DNA from: a virus
Virus record (IMG/VR): IMGVR_UViG_3300025121_000062
Location: 1 to 56,730 of that record
Reading direction: 5' to 3' (one strand)
Length of the DNA stretch: 56,730 nucleotides
The notes below the pieces were generated by a model. That model ran no database searches. It saw nothing but the letters and a program-made list of their open reading frames with translations, and was not told the DNA's origin. Shown one piece after another: positions 23,103-34,100 of the stretch (position 1 is its first letter; each line of letters starts with the position of its first letter). The translations under genes and the position numbers were made by a program.

Positions 23103-23443
23103 TCCCTGTCCATCTCTATCCACGTTTTGCACATTTCATTCCAGATGTAATATCCGCCGTCTGTAGGCATTATTTCCGGCGCTTGCCAATCGTGATTCAC
23201 ATCCAGTGACCACGAAGGAAACGGCTGCGGCGCGACGAATACATCCGCCACCGGATCGTAGGTGTAGCCGATGCTCGGATACTGCTTTCGCATGCGGTTG
23301 TTGTAGGAGCACTGAATCCACGTTCCGCCAAGGCCGAGGTCAGCGGAGAGAAATTCCGCGCCGCGCTGCTCTTGGTCGTCGGCAACCACCAGCACGCGCT
23401 GGACGATGTTGTTGCTGCTGTCAATTTCTGCGAAGTGGCTCAA
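23099..23443 (-). CDS. Tail-fibre-region protein, TTG start, 114 aa
   Basis: The start is TTG at 23443, overlapping the upstream stop (TTGA) and preceded by GGGGAG; this start gives the N terminus SHFAEIDSSNNIVQRVLVV. That, with SYNNRMRKQYPSIGYTY and FVAPQPFPSWSLD, matches a family common in tailed phages and cyanophages (the MSHFAxV proteins) of unknown function encoded next to fibres. Choosing the longer ORF from 23470 would run into the upstream gene. Confidence 0.75.
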   Translation of the reverse strand: MSHFAEIDSSNNIVQRVLVVADDQEQRGAEFLSADLGLGGTWIQCSYNNRMRKQYPSIGYTYDPVADVFVAPQPFPSWSLDVNHDWQAPEIMPTDGGYYIWNEMCKTWIEMDRE

Positions 23444-24267
23444 AATGTAATACTCCCCGATCCGGTCCATTTATAGACTTTGTAGCCACCCGCATTGGTG
23501 TAGGTTGGCGAGCCTGTTGTAGCTACGGCATCGGGATAGGTGTCGGCATAGCGAATAATCACGACGCCGGAACCACCATCGCCGCCTCTCCCTACATTCG
23601 GTGTGTATCCGCCACCGCCACCACCACCACCAATATTTGTGGTGCCATTCGTACCATCTGGGGCACCATAATAGCCGCCAGCTCCACCACCGCCAGCGCC
23701 CCCCGCACCAGCCGGCGCGTCATATGTCGGATAATAGGCACCGCCACCGCCACCGCCGCCATAAGTAGTCGCAGACCCGCTGATAGAACTGGATAGACCA
23801 GCACCGCCAGCACCAGAGCTGGTACTCCCTACAGCATTAACTCCGACGGCACCCGCTCCACCTCCACCGCCAGAAGTGGCGAATGCCCCATTTCCTCCTG
23901 CGTATCCTTGACCACTAGGGGAGGCTGCGCCACCAGAGCCTGATGCGGACTGCCCGCCACCACCAGAGCCTCCACTAAGACCCGAGGCTCCACTGGAACC
24001 ACCGCCACCGCCTGTTGCTGTGATGCCGCTGAAAACTGAATTACTGCCGTTTGAGCCTGACGTACCCGTAGTCCCCGCCCCTCCATCGCCCACAGTGACA
24101 GTGATAGGGGTTCCAGATAAAACGGCAAAGCCAGCAGCAGTTAGATACCCACCACCGCCACCGCCACCACTAGGGCCACCACCACCACCACCACCGCCAG
24201 CGACGACGAGATATTCAACGGTCGGGGTAACAAACCTACCCATCATCGCTAGAAGTCTGCGCAGCAT
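23440..24267 (-). CDS. Glycine-rich tail-fibre-type protein
   Basis: 275 residues from ATG 24267, just after the upstream TAA. After a short N terminus comes YLVVAGGGGGGGG and a long Gly/Ser-rich body with many runs of Gly, ending SGVVIIRYAD and a short globular tail. Such glycine-rich repeats recur in phage tail fibres and in glycine-rich adhesins that pack as polyglycine sheets. It is probably part of the host-recognition appendage. The longer ORF to 24396 overlaps the upstream gene and is not used. Confidence 0.7.
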   Translation of the reverse strand: MLRRLLAMMGRFVTPTVEYLVVAGGGGGGGGPSGGGGGGGYLTAAGFAVLSGTPITVTVGDGGAGTTGTSGSNGSNSVFSGITATGGGGGSSGASGLSGGSGGGGQSASGSGGAASPSGQGYAGGNGAFATSGGGGGAGAVGVNAVGSTSSGAGGAGLSSSISGSATTYGGGGGGGAYYPTYDAPAGAGGAGGGGAGGYYGAPDGTNGTTNIGGGGGGGGYTPNVGRGGDGGSGVVIIRYADTYPDAVATTGSPTYTNAGGYKVYKWTGSGSITF

Positions 24268-24269
24268 GA

Positions 24270-24935
24270 TTAAACGCTCGCCATGCAGCGCCATTTGCTC
24301 GTCACCGAATTCCAGAGGAATCCGACTGAGAGCATGGCGGTAGTTACGGTAGTCGTCGGCAGCGAGACAGTGGAAGCCTCGAACGAGGCCCCCCAAGTAA
24401 TTGCTCTCGCCGCAGTCCCTGTAATCTGGATAATCAGCACCTGCCCGTCAGACGGAGTTCCTGAGAGATTCGTGGTGAATGACGTAATTGCTTCTGTCTG
24501 CGCAGTCAGCTTGTAGATGTCGACGTTGTCAGTGTTGATCGTTGGAGTAGCGTGTGAAGTCGTTGAGCCTACCCTCGGAGTTACACGTTTATTAGTAAGA
24601 GTATCCGTTGTAGCTTTTCCTACTAGAGTATCAGTCGCATCTGGCAGAGTTACAACTCTATCTGTTGTAGGTTCTCCAGCAGACAGAGTAGTTTCATAAG
24701 CATCTGCTGTGGTACCCTCGAATATAATCCCTAAAGCAGCTCCTAATTGAAGTGATCCAGTCATTACGACTGTACCATCTTTCATGAAATCACCAGCCCC
24801 AGAGGCTCCCATAAGGGTCTCTACACCAGCATCATCTTTGCTATAGAGAAGTCCATCGGCTTTTGCATAGAAGGTTACTTTGCCGGCAGCCGGAGTGCCC
24901 GCAGCCGCGCCCTCATCGAGAAGTATTTGAGACAT
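24270..24935 (-). CDS. Tail-fibre-type structural protein, 221 aa
   Basis: N-terminal ILLDEGAAAGTPAAGKVTFYAKADGLLYSKDD is a segment common to phage fibre and appendage proteins (shown here in part), followed by GTVVMTGSLQLG and TDRVVTLPDATDTLVG, repeat-like beta-strand motifs often found in fibre shafts. The rest is Thr/Ser-rich beta sequence. The TAATG junction couples it to the 57-residue ORF upstream. Confidence 0.75.
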   Translation of the reverse strand: MSQILLDEGAAAGTPAAGKVTFYAKADGLLYSKDDAGVETLMGASGAGDFMKDGTVVMTGSLQLGAALGIIFEGTTADAYETTLSAGEPTTDRVVTLPDATDTLVGKATTDTLTNKRVTPRVGSTTSHATPTINTDNVDIYKLTAQTEAITSFTTNLSGTPSDGQVLIIQITGTAARAITWGASFEASTVSLPTTTVTTAMLSVGFLWNSVTSKWRCMASV

Positions 24936-25108
24936 TATCCTGTCACCATGAGGTTGCCGCTGATAGTTAAATCAGAGGTTACATTCAAGTACGAAACTAT
25001 CACGTATGACGCGTCAGTAGCTATTGTCATGGGCGACGCGACAAGATTGGACGCTACACTACTCCCGATGTCGGATGAATAGGCTAGTTTTTTCCAAGTC
25101 ACGGCCAT
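24935..25108 (-). CDS. Small protein, 57 aa, sharing the N terminus of the repeat fibre protein
   Basis: ATG at 25108 and TAA at 24935-24937, overlapping the next ATG. Its N terminus, MAVTWKKLAYSSDIGSSV, closely matches MAVTWKALAYSSEVTSAV of the fibre protein at 26305-26967, so the two are paralogues over the first 18 residues. It may be an adaptor-like fibre piece or a relic of a fibre gene. Confidence 0.7.
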   Translation of the reverse strand: MAVTWKKLAYSSDIGSSVASNLVASPMTIATDASYVIVSYLNVTSDLTISGNLMVTG

Positions 25109-25109
25109 G

Positions 25110-25334
25110 CTATTCTCCTAGATACAAAACAAACGCCTGGTCGAGAGTTTCGCGCTTCAGCATATCCAACACAAGCAGGACGTGAGGGAGCGGAATCTTC
25201 GCAGACGATATGAACGACACAAACTGGTTGTGCAGGCGCCCCATATCTTCGGAGATGTTGCCTTCGTACTCCTCCCGAAGCTTCGCAACCATCGCCGCTT
25301 GGCGCTCAAGTGCCTCGTTCAGGTCCGTGTTCAC
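25110..25334 (-). CDS. Hypothetical protein, 74 aa
   Basis: Mostly helical, acidic N-terminal half (EALERQAAMVAKLREEYEG), then a hydrophobic C-terminal half (PLPHVLLVLDMLKRETLDQAF). It lies between the glycosyltransferase and the paralogue N-terminal ORF in the fibre cluster, with a four-base overlap at its start. No family recognised; a chaperone-like role for fibres or for the glycosyltransferase is only a guess. Confidence 0.65.
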   Translation of the reverse strand: MNTDLNEALERQAAMVAKLREEYEGNISEDMGRLHNQFVSFISSAKIPLPHVLLVLDMLKRETLDQAFVLYLGE

Positions 25335-26308
25335 CCCGCGACCCTTTCGTAGATGGCTTTCATTGACTGTGCCGTATCCATGATGTCGGCAGGAACGGCT
25401 TTCTCCCTGGGTTCGACCTGACCGCGCAGGATCGCAAGCAATTCATCCGCCATACCGCGCTGATCGCCTTCCTTGATCCAGAAGTCCGAATACTCATTCC
25501 CGACATATGAGATGGTCTTGGCGCCGCAAGCGTTGGCTTCCAGTGAAATCTTGTTTGCATCGCCATAACGCACGAGGCCGATGTAGAAGTCATTTGAGCA
25601 GAAAGCGTTGCGGAGGTTCTCTGGGCTGAACAACTGCCCACCAGAGATTGTCTTGAATCCGCTGCTGTTCCGGTTCATCAGCGTGTACCACCACCTATGC
25701 TGATCCGTCGGCATGTAGATTGAGTGCAGGTGTGCCTTTGGCATCTCCGGCCATAGCCATCCCCAAAGGAACAGCAGATCGAGTGGCCATTTGGAATAGT
25801 CACAATTCTCGGCGGTGAACAGACTTGGCGATCCGAGATAATGCCCAGCGCTCTCGACAGGGTGCCAGAAGCTCTTGTCCAGCCCCATCGGCATACAGTC
25901 TACTTGCGTGTTCTTGTCGCACAGCGACTTCCATATTTTTTGATGCCTAGGCCAGAACGTCACTAAGGCATCTGCATGCTGCATCCAGTATTGGGCCAAC
26001 TGCCACGAGTCCGACGCGCCATATCCAGTGTGCAGCCCCCGTATGACGGAGCTAGTAAACACATGTTCCGGCGTCCCATGAGCGATCCATACAGTCTTGA
26101 ATGGTTTGGTCGCTCTGATCCGCACCTCGTCGGGGATGTGCGTGTGGCAGACGTGAACATCTGCATCGGCCATTTGCTCTGCATCTGCGTCATTCGAGAA
26201 GTCGCACAAGTATGACTCAAGGCCAATCATGCACTCCGCCTTGACAAACGACTCGGCCACGCGAAACATTCCGCTGGTGTTAAGCATCGTCCAATGAGCG
26301 ATCTTCAT
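25331..26308 (-). CDS. Glycosyltransferase, GT-B type
   Basis: 325 residues from ATG 26308, overlapping the upstream stop. The N-terminal lobe begins MKIAHWTMLNTSGMFRVAE and the C-terminal lobe contains SLEANACGAKTISYVGNEYSD, the glutamate-bearing EAxACG motif of GT4-like transferases. It would use a nucleotide sugar; the acceptor might be a host surface glycan, phage DNA or the neighbouring fibre proteins. Its place inside the fibre cluster suggests a surface or fibre acceptor. No transmembrane helices. Confidence 0.75.
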   Translation of the reverse strand: MKIAHWTMLNTSGMFRVAESFVKAECMIGLESYLCDFSNDADAEQMADADVHVCHTHIPDEVRIRATKPFKTVWIAHGTPEHVFTSSVIRGLHTGYGASDSWQLAQYWMQHADALVTFWPRHQKIWKSLCDKNTQVDCMPMGLDKSFWHPVESAGHYLGSPSLFTAENCDYSKWPLDLLFLWGWLWPEMPKAHLHSIYMPTDQHRWWYTLMNRNSSGFKTISGGQLFSPENLRNAFCSNDFYIGLVRYGDANKISLEANACGAKTISYVGNEYSDFWIKEGDQRGMADELLAILRGQVEPREKAVPADIMDTAQSMKAIYERVAG

Positions 26309-26967
26309 ACTGCGACCGTGCAAACGTAGGGGGAAAGGTCGGCGGAGCAGAACGCGAACTTACCTACAACTGCAGTAAGCCCTGTGAGTGAGGCCGTCGT
26401 CGCCGTCGTATGGATAACGAAGTCCGTAGCTTGGTACCCAGCGAAGGCCACGTTACCTGTAGCCGCGCCGAACTGGTTGAGCGGCTTCACAGTGAGCGAC
26501 GAGTCTGCCGTGGAACGGACGACGCCCTCTGATGTCGCCATTGAGGCCGCGCTGACAGCTTTGCTGTCGGCTGTCGAAACTGCAAGTGTCAGAGACGAGT
26601 CCGCAGTACTTCGCACGACCCCTTCAGACGTAGCCATACTGGCTGCCGAAACTGCTTTGCTATCTGCGACAACCGCCTTGCTATCCGCAGTGGATGCGAC
26701 AATCACCAGGGACGAATCAGCGGTACTGCGAACCACCCCTTCGCTTGTGGCCATGCTCGCAGCGCTGACGGCTTTGCTGTCTGCGACACTTGCAGCGGTG
26801 CCAGCGCTGACAGCCTTGCTGTCCGCCGTACTGACTGTCGCCGACGTTGCAGCGCTGGCTATCGATACAGTCAGGCTCGAATCTGCTGTCGACCTGACGA
26901 CGCCCTCGCTGGTTACGGCGCTTGTGACCTCACTCGAATACGCTAACGCTTTCCATGTCACAGCCAT
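26305..26967 (-). CDS. Tail-fibre-type protein with four direct repeats
   Basis: 220 residues. SEGVVRSTADSSL occurs four times (about residues 20, 75, 114 and 146), with STADSKAVSAA units between them, giving a helical or trimeric-fibre-like shaft; the last 60 residues are non-repetitive and probably the globular tip. The N terminus matches the 57-residue ORF at 24935-25108. Repeat units of this type occur in phage fibre shafts. A purine-rich RBS (AAAGGGA) precedes the start. Confidence 0.75.
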   Translation of the reverse strand: MAVTWKALAYSSEVTSAVTSEGVVRSTADSSLTVSIASAATSATVSTADSKAVSAGTAASVADSKAVSAASMATSEGVVRSTADSSLVIVASTADSKAVVADSKAVSAASMATSEGVVRSTADSSLTLAVSTADSKAVSAASMATSEGVVRSTADSSLTVKPLNQFGAATGNVAFAGYQATDFVIHTTATTASLTGLTAVVGKFAFCSADLSPYVCTVAV

Positions 26968-26982
26968 GATTTTTCCCTTTCG

Positions 26983-27477
26983 TTATACCGCGTCGGTGCA
27001 AACTTGAATGTCCTTGCTGGCCAAATTGTAATATATCGCCCCCTCCGCCACAGACAAGGCTGCTACTGCTGGCGTAAGAATCAAACCCTCGAACGCCAAT
27101 GGTTCTGCTACAGCCTCCCAAACCCCCGATACTGCGTTGTATCTTGGGATGTCACCAGTCGTTACCCCTGCAGGTAAGTGGTAGTGCTGCCCAGCGGCGC
27201 CGCCTTGTAGATTGGTCAGCAGCGAGTGATCTCCCACCCCCGGCGGTCCTGCAGCGCCTGCCGCACCGGGCGGCCCAGCCTCCCCCACCGTAACGATCTG
27301 GATGTCACGAACCTCGTCTACTACGTGTACATCTTCCTCAATCGTGACGACCTCGACCGCCGGCGACTCAATGACGACCGGCTGCGCGGATGTCTCCGTC
27401 AGCACCTGAATGTCGGGCAGCGGGACCGCAATGACCTGCGGGTCGCTGGCTACCACGATCTGAAGGTCATCAGCCAT
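26983..27477 (-). CDS. Collagen-like tail-fibre-type protein, 164 aa
   Basis: N-terminal half is Val/Asp/Glu-rich beta sequence; near the middle is a short collagen-like run GEAGPPGAAGAAGPPG, then NLQGGAAGQHYHL, a motif typical of phage fibre domains. The Gly-X-Y run implies trimerisation. It directly abuts the 198-residue gene upstream. Confidence 0.75.
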   Translation of the reverse strand: MADDLQIVVASDPQVIAVPLPDIQVLTETSAQPVVIESPAVEVVTIEEDVHVVDEVRDIQIVTVGEAGPPGAAGAAGPPGVGDHSLLTNLQGGAAGQHYHLPAGVTTGDIPRYNAVSGVWEAVAEPLAFEGLILTPAVAALSVAEGAIYYNLASKDIQVCTDAV

Positions 27478-28074
27478 TTAGTACGTCACCTCGTCTGCTA
27501 CGACCACGTTGCCGCTCAGCAGCTTCGTGACGACGGGCACTACCGCCCCTGAGACCAGTTCGAGATCATAGACGCCAGCAGAGAACGTGTACGCTGCCGT
27601 GTCCGCCGCCGGGATCGTGACGGTGATCGTGTGATTCGTATCGTCGAGCACAATCTCGGCCGAGGATGTCAACGACGCCAGAACGGTAGTATCCGACGCG
27701 GTCGCACGGATCTTCATCCGGGCACTGAACCCGGACAAGCTGACTGGCGTGTAAGAACACAGCACGCCGCCGGAGGTGTACGCCGAGAACTCGGAGCTGT
27801 CGATATCGTTGAAGTTGACCTGCGTCGAGCCGACGAATGTGACCTTGTGGAAGTCACGCGCAGTCGGCGGGGCGTTCTTCGCGTTGATCTGGCGCATGCC
27901 TCCTGCCGACAGTATCGCCGCGCGCCAGCCGGTGACGAGCCCATGACCCGCCGCTGTAACGACCGCCGGCGCTGCCTTGCTGATCGCTGTGATGGGGGTA
28001 TATATGAATGGAAGCGACTCCCACCGGAGAACTCGGCTGAACGTGGAGCCCTTGATAATCGTGATGTCGGTCAT
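27478..28074 (-). CDS. Structural protein of the tail-fibre region, 198 aa
   Basis: Begins MTDITIIKGSTFSRVLRW and contains VTAAGHGLVTGWRAAI, a motif I recognise from phage virion proteins of the fibre or baseplate region, then many alternating beta residues. It is probably an upper fibre or tail-hub attachment protein. It is preceded by a candidate promoter (TATAAT at 28095-28100), so the fibre and lysis genes may be transcribed from there. Confidence 0.65.
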   Translation of the reverse strand: MTDITIIKGSTFSRVLRWESLPFIYTPITAISKAAPAVVTAAGHGLVTGWRAAILSAGGMRQINAKNAPPTARDFHKVTFVGSTQVNFNDIDSSEFSAYTSGGVLCSYTPVSLSGFSARMKIRATASDTTVLASLTSSAEIVLDDTNHTITVTIPAADTAAYTFSAGVYDLELVSGAVVPVVTKLLSGNVVVADEVTY

Positions 28075-28087
28075 GAGAGTAAGCCCT

Positions 28088-28106
28088 TCATTCTATTATA
28101 TCCCTA
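28088..28106 (-). promoter_or_regulatory. Candidate promoter box GATATAATA at the end of the giant gene
   Basis: Minus-strand sequence GGGATATAATAGAATG contains a perfect TATAAT at 28100-28095, overlapping the last codons of the giant gene and upstream of the fibre gene at 28074. It matches the core of the other late boxes with a C-to-T change. No clear -35 is visible. Confidence 0.45.
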
Positions 28107-31100
28107 AATTCGCCCTGCATCCGGCGACTGAGCATCATCTGCGCCCGGCGGTCGAGCGGCACGTTGGCCAACTGGATGGCCCTCCGGATCGCTGCGGGGT
28201 TGGGCACGAGGGGCATATTTGGGTACTGCGCGTTCCACTTGCGCGCGAACTCTGTGATCTCCTGCTGCTTCGCGGTGTCGCCGTCGCGGTAGGCTCGCAC
28301 CAGTTGCTCCTGCATGTCCTGGCTGACCTGCGTATGGAACGCCTTGGTCTGCACCACGATGGAGTTGTGGTCCTGCATGTTGGTCACCTTGGCCGACGAC
28401 AGCCCAGTGAGTTGGAGCAGGCCATCCAGCGTCGAGACATCGGCGACCTTGCGCCCCTTGGTGTCGGAGGCATACCCGCTGCTCAACTGCTCGGCGCCCT
28501 TGACAAGGTTGCGCAGTGCTATCGGGCCGCCGCCCCGCACGGCGTCCGCCGCCTTCGTCCAGTCGCCTGTTGCGACGCCGGACACGAAGCCGCCGACGTT
28601 GGACATCGTGGCCTTCACCATCGAGAACGGGGCACCGGCCATCTCGGACAGCACGCGCTCCGGCGCGGTGTCGGCGGTGCCGATGCGCGTACCAGGCAGC
28701 AAGCCGCTGGACACGCGGGTTGCGATGCCGACACCCGTGATCTCGTTGACCAGCCCGCGCATCACGGCGTCGGACAGGTCGGCCACGCCAATGGCGTCAG
28801 AAGCCGACTTGATGACGTTGCGCATCGCACGCCGACTGTTGAATGGCGAGCCGAACAGTTGCTGCGAAATGACATCGATCAGGTTCAGCAGTTCCTCGGC
28901 GAAGGGCAGCCCCTGCACGCCGGCCATGGCGGTGAGGCCCAGCAGCATGTACACCGCGCTCTTGGGGCTCTGCTTGTGCATCAGCGACACGGCTTCGATG
29001 ATGAACAGCGGGAACGACTTGAACTGGAACATCAGCGCACCGACCGGGTTGTTCATGATGCCGGGCCTGTTACTGACGTTGTAGTTGTTCTGCGTCGCAT
29101 CCACGACGTTGCTGGCGAAGCGGAACAGCGCCTGGTCAGTGAGCCCCTTGGCCGCGCCGACCTTGTACGCCGACATGAACGAGGCCAGCCGGTTGGTCTG
29201 TTCGGCCATGCGGAACGGTGCCATCCATGCTTCGGCGGCGCGCTGCAGGTTGCGACTCTTGGAGTAGAGCGTGCCCTGTGAGATGCCGAGCATCATGTGG
29301 ATCTCGGTATCGAAGATGTGATCCGCCGCGGCGACGATGGCGGCACGCATCTCCTTGGTGATGCCAGCGGCGTCGAGCTTGGCAGCGGTCTCGGCGTCCG
29401 GGTTCTTCATCCGGTCCATGTCGCGCAGGATGTTGTAGTGCTGCCACGAATCCTTCCACGATTTGAGCGCTGTCGTGGTCGCGTTGATGTAGTCCGTGTG
29501 CATGGACAGGTGCGGTACCAGCAGCATGGGGATCGACATCGCATTCACTGCGGCGCCGGAGATGGACCCGCCGATGAAGTACATCACGCCCATGGTGCGC
29601 AGCTTGGTCGCCCACGCGCTCTGCCGGTTCGGCACCAGTACGGCGTCGGCCAGCGCGTTGGCGCGGTCCTTGTGGAAGCCGGACATCGGGCCTTCGCGCT
29701 TCCACAGGTTGTTCTCTACCCCGTCCTCGCGCGTGCCGAACGACTCGCCGATCGTGATGACGGGCTCGCTCGTCACCGAGTTCACATCCGCCGTGACTTC
29801 GGCACCGTCGAGCGCGGCATCGAGCACCGGGGCGAACCGGGCATAAGCGATCTCGTTGGTCGTGTTCACGCCGAACTCATGCAGCACGCGCATGCTGTCG
29901 GTGGAGAAGCCTGCCAGCCCCTCGCGGCGCATCATCTGGGTGCGCACGATCGAGTCGGCGTTGGTCATGGCGACGACCAAACGCTCGCGTTCGGCCTGCG
30001 AGATGTCGATGCCCTGCCGACGCAGCGTGCCGAGGAACTGTTCCAGCGAGACCCCGCTGTCGCGTTCGTTCTTGCTGCGGCGGCCCAGCTCCACCTTCAG
30101 CGCCACGCCGGACCGTTCGATCTCGCGGGCGTAGGCAACGGACGCGGCCTTGGCGGCGCTGGGCGAGTTGAAGAACTCCAGCCCGGCCTTGACCCGCGTG
30201 CCGTCGGGCGACTCCATGAACACCGCCACGCTGTAGTCGCCGTAGCGGCGCAGCGGGACGTAACCGGTGTCGAGCAGCGAATCCACCTGCTCCTGCCGGT
30301 TGGCCAGCCACTTCTCATACTCGCCCGGCGTGGTGAGCTGGCGCCTGCGTGTTTCCTTCTGGCTGTCGAACTGGCGCTGAAGCACGCCGGCGATCATGCC
30401 TGTGGCCTGGTCGTAGAGGGTGCGCTGTGTGGGGGTGAGCGTGTTGAGCAGATCGGCCAGTTCGAGCGACTGCCTCGAATACTTCTCGACTGTGCGCTTG
30501 AGCATCACGTCGAACGCGGCTTTGCGGTCGGCGTCGCTGGCCTTGTACCAGCTGGGTAGCTTCTCACGCACCAGTTGCTCGTTCAGTATCTTGCCGTAGC
30601 GGATGTAGGTGTTGAACGCCTGATAGACGTTCTTGAACGCCGCGCTGGTCGCCGAGATGTAGTTCGGCGTCGACACATTGTTCGTCCACCAGCGACCCAG
30701 CCCGCCGGCGAAGTCATCCTTGGCGATGCCCAACAGCCGGGTCAGCAGGTCGCTCGGCACCTTCGCGTGCTGAATGATCTTCGCGTACTGCTCGCCCATC
30801 TGCATGGCTTCCAGATCCCCATCAGCCTTGCGGTTGTCCATCTCGACGGCGGCGCGGGAGAAGAGCGGCAGTCCGTTCGCTGCGTGTTCGGCCAGGGCAG
30901 GACTGATGGTGAAGCCGGGTTGACCCGTCGGCTCAATGGAGGTATTCTCATATGGGTCTATGAGGCTCGTATCGTATACGCCGTGCTGTATCGGGAGAAT
31001 TACTTCCCCAACCTTCCCCCCGCCGAGCTTGCGCAGTATCTCGTTGGCTACGCTCGGGACGATCTTGTCGTAGTAGCCCTTCATCCCCTCGCCGCCGACT

Positions 31101-34100
31101 CGCAACGCGAGCCCCTTCAATTCGTGGTTGCCAGCACCATTCAATTCCGTTGCGAGTAGCTTCTTCGCAGCGTCCTTGCCGACGTAATCCTCGATTTTCT
31201 CAGGGGGTACGTTTTGTTCCTTCAGAACCTGCTGGTCGCCCTTGCGCGCTGACAACTGCTTGTTGTAGGGGTCGTAGTGCAGCGAGTCGATGTGCTTACT
31301 CAAATCATACCGCTCCGCCTGCTGCTCGCCCGTCGTCCATGCGATCTTGTCGAAGCCGTTTTCAGCCGCGTAGCGGATCATCCGCTTGAGGGCGAGCGCG
31401 GTCCATGCTTCGGTCTTGCCGACGAAGGGGGCGGAGGGAACCATATTGCCGTGTAGCCCGCCGCTCAAGTGCCCCCGGTCGCGGCCCGCAACCAGTCTCA
31501 GTTCGAACTGGCTCGGGGTGATCCATAGCCCGCCCACGTCAAACTTCTCTCCCTGTACGGCTTGCACTTTCCCCCACCCAATTATTTCATCGCCGACAAC
31601 TATGTCTGCATACGTTGCGGGCTTGTTGGATAGTTTGCTATCGCTACGGAACCCCTCCTTCCTTCCCTTCTGCGCCCAGTCGCTCTGAAGTTCTTCCAAG
31701 AACAACACGCGCTTGCCGTCAGCGTCGGTGCGCTCGTTGAAGCGGACGTGTGCGAGGATGTTGGGCTGGTCGTAGTGGGGGGAGGTGAAAGTCTGCGCAC
31801 GCTCGCCAGCATTATTCGATTGGTACCTCGTGGCCTCTGCAATTGCCCCGGCTTCGGTTGTTGCATCTACCGCCCATTCACGCCCTGAAACTTCATCGCG
31901 GACACCCCACTCACCGTCTTCGCGGCGGGCTGCCCACTTAGGAGCGATGTCGTTGGGCGGCAACGTCAGCAGCAACTCGCGGTAATTCCCGCCGCCGGGC
32001 AGTTGGTAGCCAGAGAATTTGGTTTTGTTATCCGCTTGTTCTACGCTCGCGTAATACTCCTCCCACTCTTTCGCCAGTACTCGCGCCTGATCGGTGGATA
32101 GGGTGTTCCCGGAGGCGTCTGTCCACTTCGCACGGTCGTTATCAACATCCTCGCGGTAGGTAGATTGCGAGCTAGTCACAGATTGTTCCGCGTCGATCTG
32201 GATGGGGTTGTAGTTGCCCGTGCTGTGCACGAACCACAGCTGCGATGCTGGCCGGGGTAGCCCATCACCCAACACCACTTCCTCAACCCGCACCCCGTTC
32301 TCGCCGAGGAACGCCATCACCTGATCCTTGGTGACCTTGCCCTGCTGGAGGTTGAGCCAGTCGTTCAGCCCCACGGCGTCGAGTTCGACTTGCCTGGCCT
32401 TGCCGTTGCTGATCAGCCCCTTGATCTGGTCCTTCCACCCTTGCGCGCTGGCCTGCTTGCTGGCGATGCTGCCGACCGCTTCGGTCAGGGCGGAGCGGTA
32501 CCAGGACTGGCCGCCTGCGCCGGAGAACCTGATGTCAGGGTTGCTGGGGTCGAACGCGCCGGTGTTGCCGATAGCGGACTTGATTTGGGTGGGGGAGAAG
32601 GCGACGTATCGATCACCAGACCCTTCAACCCCTGTAGTCGGAGGCAACAAAACCCCTACGCGTCCGAGCACTCCGCGCATAGATGCCGGAACCTTGGCAA
32701 TCTCGTTCCGCACCACTCTTGGAACTACAATTCCGTCGTACCTGTCCTCAATCAGGGTATCGCGAAACTTACGTACCGCACCCCATTGAGCATTTTCGTC
32801 AAGTTTGGCCGTGGCCATCATTAGTTCGGTGAGCTTTGCGGCTGTCAGTCGATAAGGGTTCTGCACCGAAAGATATACCGGAATTACGTTTCCGCCTTCG
32901 TTACGCATATTGGCAAAAATGTTGGCTGATTGCGGGGATGCAGTGAACCAAAACCCCAACCCCGTTCCTCGGCCACGCCCTGTAGCCAGCCCAGATTTCG
33001 TATCGTCGAATTCGGTAACATCTGCATTTGTCCCATGGAATACCACCAACGGCTTGCCGTCCTTGTCCACCACCTTCGAGTCACCGAACCATTTCTTGAA
33101 CGCTGGGCTCTGAAGGTAGTCAGCCCCGCGCGACTCGTAACTCGCCCGGCCTTCCGGCGCGACCATCTCACGCTCCGCCATCTGACCGCGGTCCAGCGCG
33201 GTGAACACGTCCTCGACCGACTGAAAGCCCAACCCCTTGACCGCGTTGCTGATGCGCTCGAAGAACTGCTGGAGCTTCTGCCAGATCGCCGCGAGGTGCC
33301 CTTCGGCTTGCAGTTCGCCCCGCCGCCAGAACTCGAAGCCGTAGGCCCGCGCTTCGGCCGGGGTGCCGGTCACTTCGTCGGTCAGGCTGGTGCGGTTCTC
33401 GCGGTCGTACTGCTGGAGTTTCGACTTCAGCGCCTCGAACAGCGGGCGGCCGGGCTTCATGGCATTGTCAACGATTCGCCGCTCGGCGGTTGACAATAGC
33501 CAGTCCTCGGCGAAGTGGTAGCCCTCATGGTCGGCGACGCCGAGCAAGCTCTTGGCGTTGGTCGCCATGGCGATGACAGCCTTGAGCGGGCCGGTGCGGG
33601 TGTAGGAGCCGATGGGGCCGCCCGGCTCGGCGGCGAAGGTCATGACTTTCAGTTCGGGCCGGTCACCGATGATGCCCGCCAGTTGTGCGCGCAGGGCGAT
33701 GCCCTTCTCGCGGAAGATTCGGGCGTACTCGGTAGAGGCGGCTTCCTGCGCGGGTTCGGGGAGGGCGGCGAAGTCGTCTTGGGTTAGGGCGGCGTTGGAT
33801 TCGGATGGGGCTTGTGGGGTGTTCAGGTCACGCCATGCTGTGATGTTGCGGTCGTCGTAGTCTTGACCGAAGGCGACCTTGACTTGATTCGCCACGGTCT
33901 CGCGCTCGCCATCAATGACTATGGTGCCCTTGCCTAGCGCACGCCCAAACAACGCGCGTTGTTCGGCGGCGGACATCTTCCCTTTCCACCTGCCCAATAC
34001 TGTGCCTGTTTTCTCTTGGAGGAACATCGCTAGGCTGCCAGCATAGTCAACCGCCGCCCCGTCAGCGCCGACTTCTGTCGCCCCCTTCGAGAACCGTGTC

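Noticed and set aside
24270-27477. Diversity-generating retroelement with variable fibre gene
   Set aside because: No reverse transcriptase and no template/variable repeat pair is visible in the window.
27977-30559. Long plus-strand ORFs (434 and 420 codons) opposite the giant gene
   Set aside because: They are antisense to the polyvalent gene, lack neighbours and RBS, and come from high-GC codon bias; the minus strand carries the recognisable domains.
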